Origin: Chrysiogenia bacterium
GTDB lineage: Bacteria; JAGRBM01
NCBI GenBank assembly: GCA_020434085.1
Contig: JAGRBM010000594.1
Span: 1 to 6,550 of the forward strand
DNA length: 6,550 nucleotides
Direction: 5' to 3'
This document shows positions 5,338 to 6,550 of this stretch, piece by piece. The position numbers and the translations under genes are program-made. Position 1 is the first letter of the stretch, and each line of letters opens with the position of its first letter. Under the pieces are notes generated by a model, which was not told the origin of the DNA, made no database searches, and worked only from the letters and a program-made list of their open reading frames with translations.

Positions 5338-6550
5338 ATGGCTGTTACCGAAATCGAAGTCCCGCAGATGATCTGGGACGAGATCGACTACTTCGCGACC
5401 GAGGTCGAGCGCTTCAAGAGCAAGCAGCTCGAAGAAGAAGCCTTCAAGGGATTCCGTCTGCACCACGGCATCTACGGACAGCGCCAGGAAGGCGTGCAGA
5501 TGGTGCGCGTAAAAATTCCCTACGGCCGTCTCAATGCCGACCAGCTCGAGCGCATTGCCGAAGTCGCCGAGAAATACACCGACGGCATCATGCACGCGAC
5601 CACGCGCCAGGACATTCAGATCCACTGGATGAAGATCGACGACATCGTCGAGATGATGAAGGACTTCGCCCGCGTCGGCCTGACCACGCGCGAGGCCTGC
5701 GGCAACTCGGTTCGCAACGTGACGGCCACGCCCTATGCCGGCGTGCATCCCAAGGAAGCGTTCGACACCTCCGCCTACGCGCACGAGGTGGCCTACCACC
5801 TGATGCGCCACGATCTCACGCAGCACCTGCCGCGCAAGTTCAAGGTGGCCTTCTCGGGCAGCGAGGATGAGGACGGCGGCATCGTCGCCATCCACGACAT
5901 CGGCGCGGTGGCGACGGTGAAGGACGGTCAGAAGGGCTTTATCCTCTACGGCGGCGGCGGCCTTGGCGCAACGCCGGTGCTGGCGGAGAAAGTTGCCGAC
6001 TTCATCCCCGCCACGCTCATCATGCCTGCCTGCGAGGCGCTGGTGCTCATCCACCACCACCACTCCAACCGCAAGAACCGCATGCAGGCGCGCATGAAGT
6101 TCGTGCTCAAGGACATGGGCACCGAAAAGTTCAAGGCGCGCTTCGAAGAACTCTATGAAGAGCGCAAGAAGCTCTGGCTCGAAGAGCATGGAGAGAACTG
6201 GGAGCCCAAGGTGCTCTCAGAGATCGAAGTAAACCTGCCGGCCGAAGAGCCCTACGAGTGGCAGGCCAACGGCGACCCCGAGTTCTACGAGTGGTACCAG
6301 ATGAACACCATGCCGCAGAAGCAGCAGGGTTACTCGCTGGCCAACCTTCGCCTGGAGCGCGGCGACTTCGACGCCGCCCAGGGTAAGGCACTTGCGGAGC
6401 TGTGCCGCAAGTACATGCACGATTCCATCCGCGTGACGCAGGACCAGAACCTGCTCATTCGCGGCGTCAAGACCAAGGACCTCAAGGACCTGCACGCAGG
6501 GCTCAAGGCCATCGGCATGGCCAATCCCGGCGCGCTGCGTCTGCGTAACG
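5338..6550 (+). CDS. Siroheme/[4Fe-4S] sulfite or nitrite reductase, 5' part (truncated by window)
   Basis: The first 404 residues of a ferredoxin-type or hemoprotein-subunit nitrite/sulfite reductase (NirA/Sir/CysI superfamily) are present; the gene continues past the window. These enzymes make six-electron reductions of sulfite to sulfide or nitrite to ammonia in the cytoplasm. Hallmarks in order: FRLHHGIYGQR (39-49) and the ferredoxin-like half-domain that follows, TTRQDIQIHW (88-97), GNSVRNVTATPYAGV (122-136), LPRKFKVAFSG (164-174) and NRKNRMQARMKF (244-255). Arg90, Arg126, Lys167 and Lys169 align with the siroheme- and substrate-binding Arg83, Arg153, Lys215 and Lys217 of E. coli CysI. 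The second half-domain repeat starts near residue 330. The Cys ligands of the [4Fe-4S]-siroheme centre lie outside the window. Sulfite versus nitrite and the electron donor cannot be settled here. It is divergent from nuoI and follows a possible attenuator. The ATG is supported by AGGAAAGAG upstream. Confidence 0.92.
   Translation, partial: MAVTEIEVPQMIWDEIDYFATEVERFKSKQLEEEAFKGFRLHHGIYGQRQEGVQMVRVKIPYGRLNADQLERIAEVAEKYTDGIMHATTRQDIQIHWMKIDDIVEMMKDFARVGLTTREACGNSVRNVTATPYAGVHPKEAFDTSAYAHEVAYHLMRHDLTQHLPRKFKVAFSGSEDEDGGIVAIHDIGAVATVKDGQKGFILYGGGGLGATPVLAEKVADFIPATLIMPACEALVLIHHHHSNRKNRMQARMKFVLKDMGTEKFKARFEELYEERKKLWLEEHGENWEPKVLSEIEVNLPAEEPYEWQANGDPEFYEWYQMNTMPQKQQGYSLANLRLERGDFDAAQGKALAELCRKYMHDSIRVTQDQNLLIRGVKTKDLKDLHAGLKAIGMANPGALRLRN

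Noticed and set aside
6052-6063. Four consecutive His codons in the reductase
   Set aside because: They precede the conserved NRKNR motif within the natural frame; a run of four is not a purification tag or a sign of a construct.
5092-6189. A 365-codon minus-strand open frame across the reductase and its leader
   Set aside because: It is antisense to a strongly conserved reductase, is rich in His/Val/Leu/Ala as expected from complementary codons, and shows no family motif.

Overview
The window is GC-rich (roughly 60-65% G+C by eye) and reads as a chromosomal segment of a Gram-negative-type bacterium with proteobacterial, possibly deltaproteobacterial-like (Myxococcota/Desulfobacterota/Binatota sort), gene content. 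That placement is only an impression from the NuoI and sulfite/nitrite reductase sequences, the G+C content and the dispersed-type palindromes; nothing here fixes the taxonomy.

Layout. Positions 1-94 (minus) may hold the first 31 codons of a gene that leaves the window. Positions 175-234 are a perfect 24-bp inverted repeat, 13 bases beyond the end of the next operon. Positions 248-4053 (minus) are a two-gene operon for a heterodimeric ABC exporter of the MdlA/MdlB (SmdAB), BmrCD, TM287/288 type. The distal gene starts on a GTG that overlaps the TGA of the proximal gene. The pair carries complementary defects that build one degenerate and one competent ATP site. Positions 4122-4187 hold two related G/C-rich palindromic units with T-rich tails on the minus strand, best read as a tandem terminator for the gene upstream. 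A promoter candidate for the exporter operon follows directly.

Positions 4232-4849 (minus) encode NuoI, the 2x[4Fe-4S] subunit of respiratory complex I, standing alone without flanking nuo genes. After a 488-bp divergent intergenic region comes the start of a siroheme/[4Fe-4S] sulfite or nitrite reductase (5338 to the window end, plus), cut off at residue 404 before its iron-sulfur ligands.

The most interesting stretch is 5100-5337. A sigma70-like promoter candidate is followed by a leader of about 200 nt, rich in potential helices, ending in a GC stem plus T5 only 21 nt before the reductase start codon. A segment 120 nt upstream can pair with the 5' half of that stem. This is the layout of a transcription attenuator or riboswitch, and I do not recognise it as a known class. 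A 43-codon ORF with two Cys codons overlaps the same leader as an alternative reading.

Functionally, nuoI and the reductase are both iron-sulfur electron-transfer proteins in divergent arrangement and may share control. The ABC exporter appears to be an independent unit. No rRNA, tRNA, CRISPR array or transposase gene was seen.
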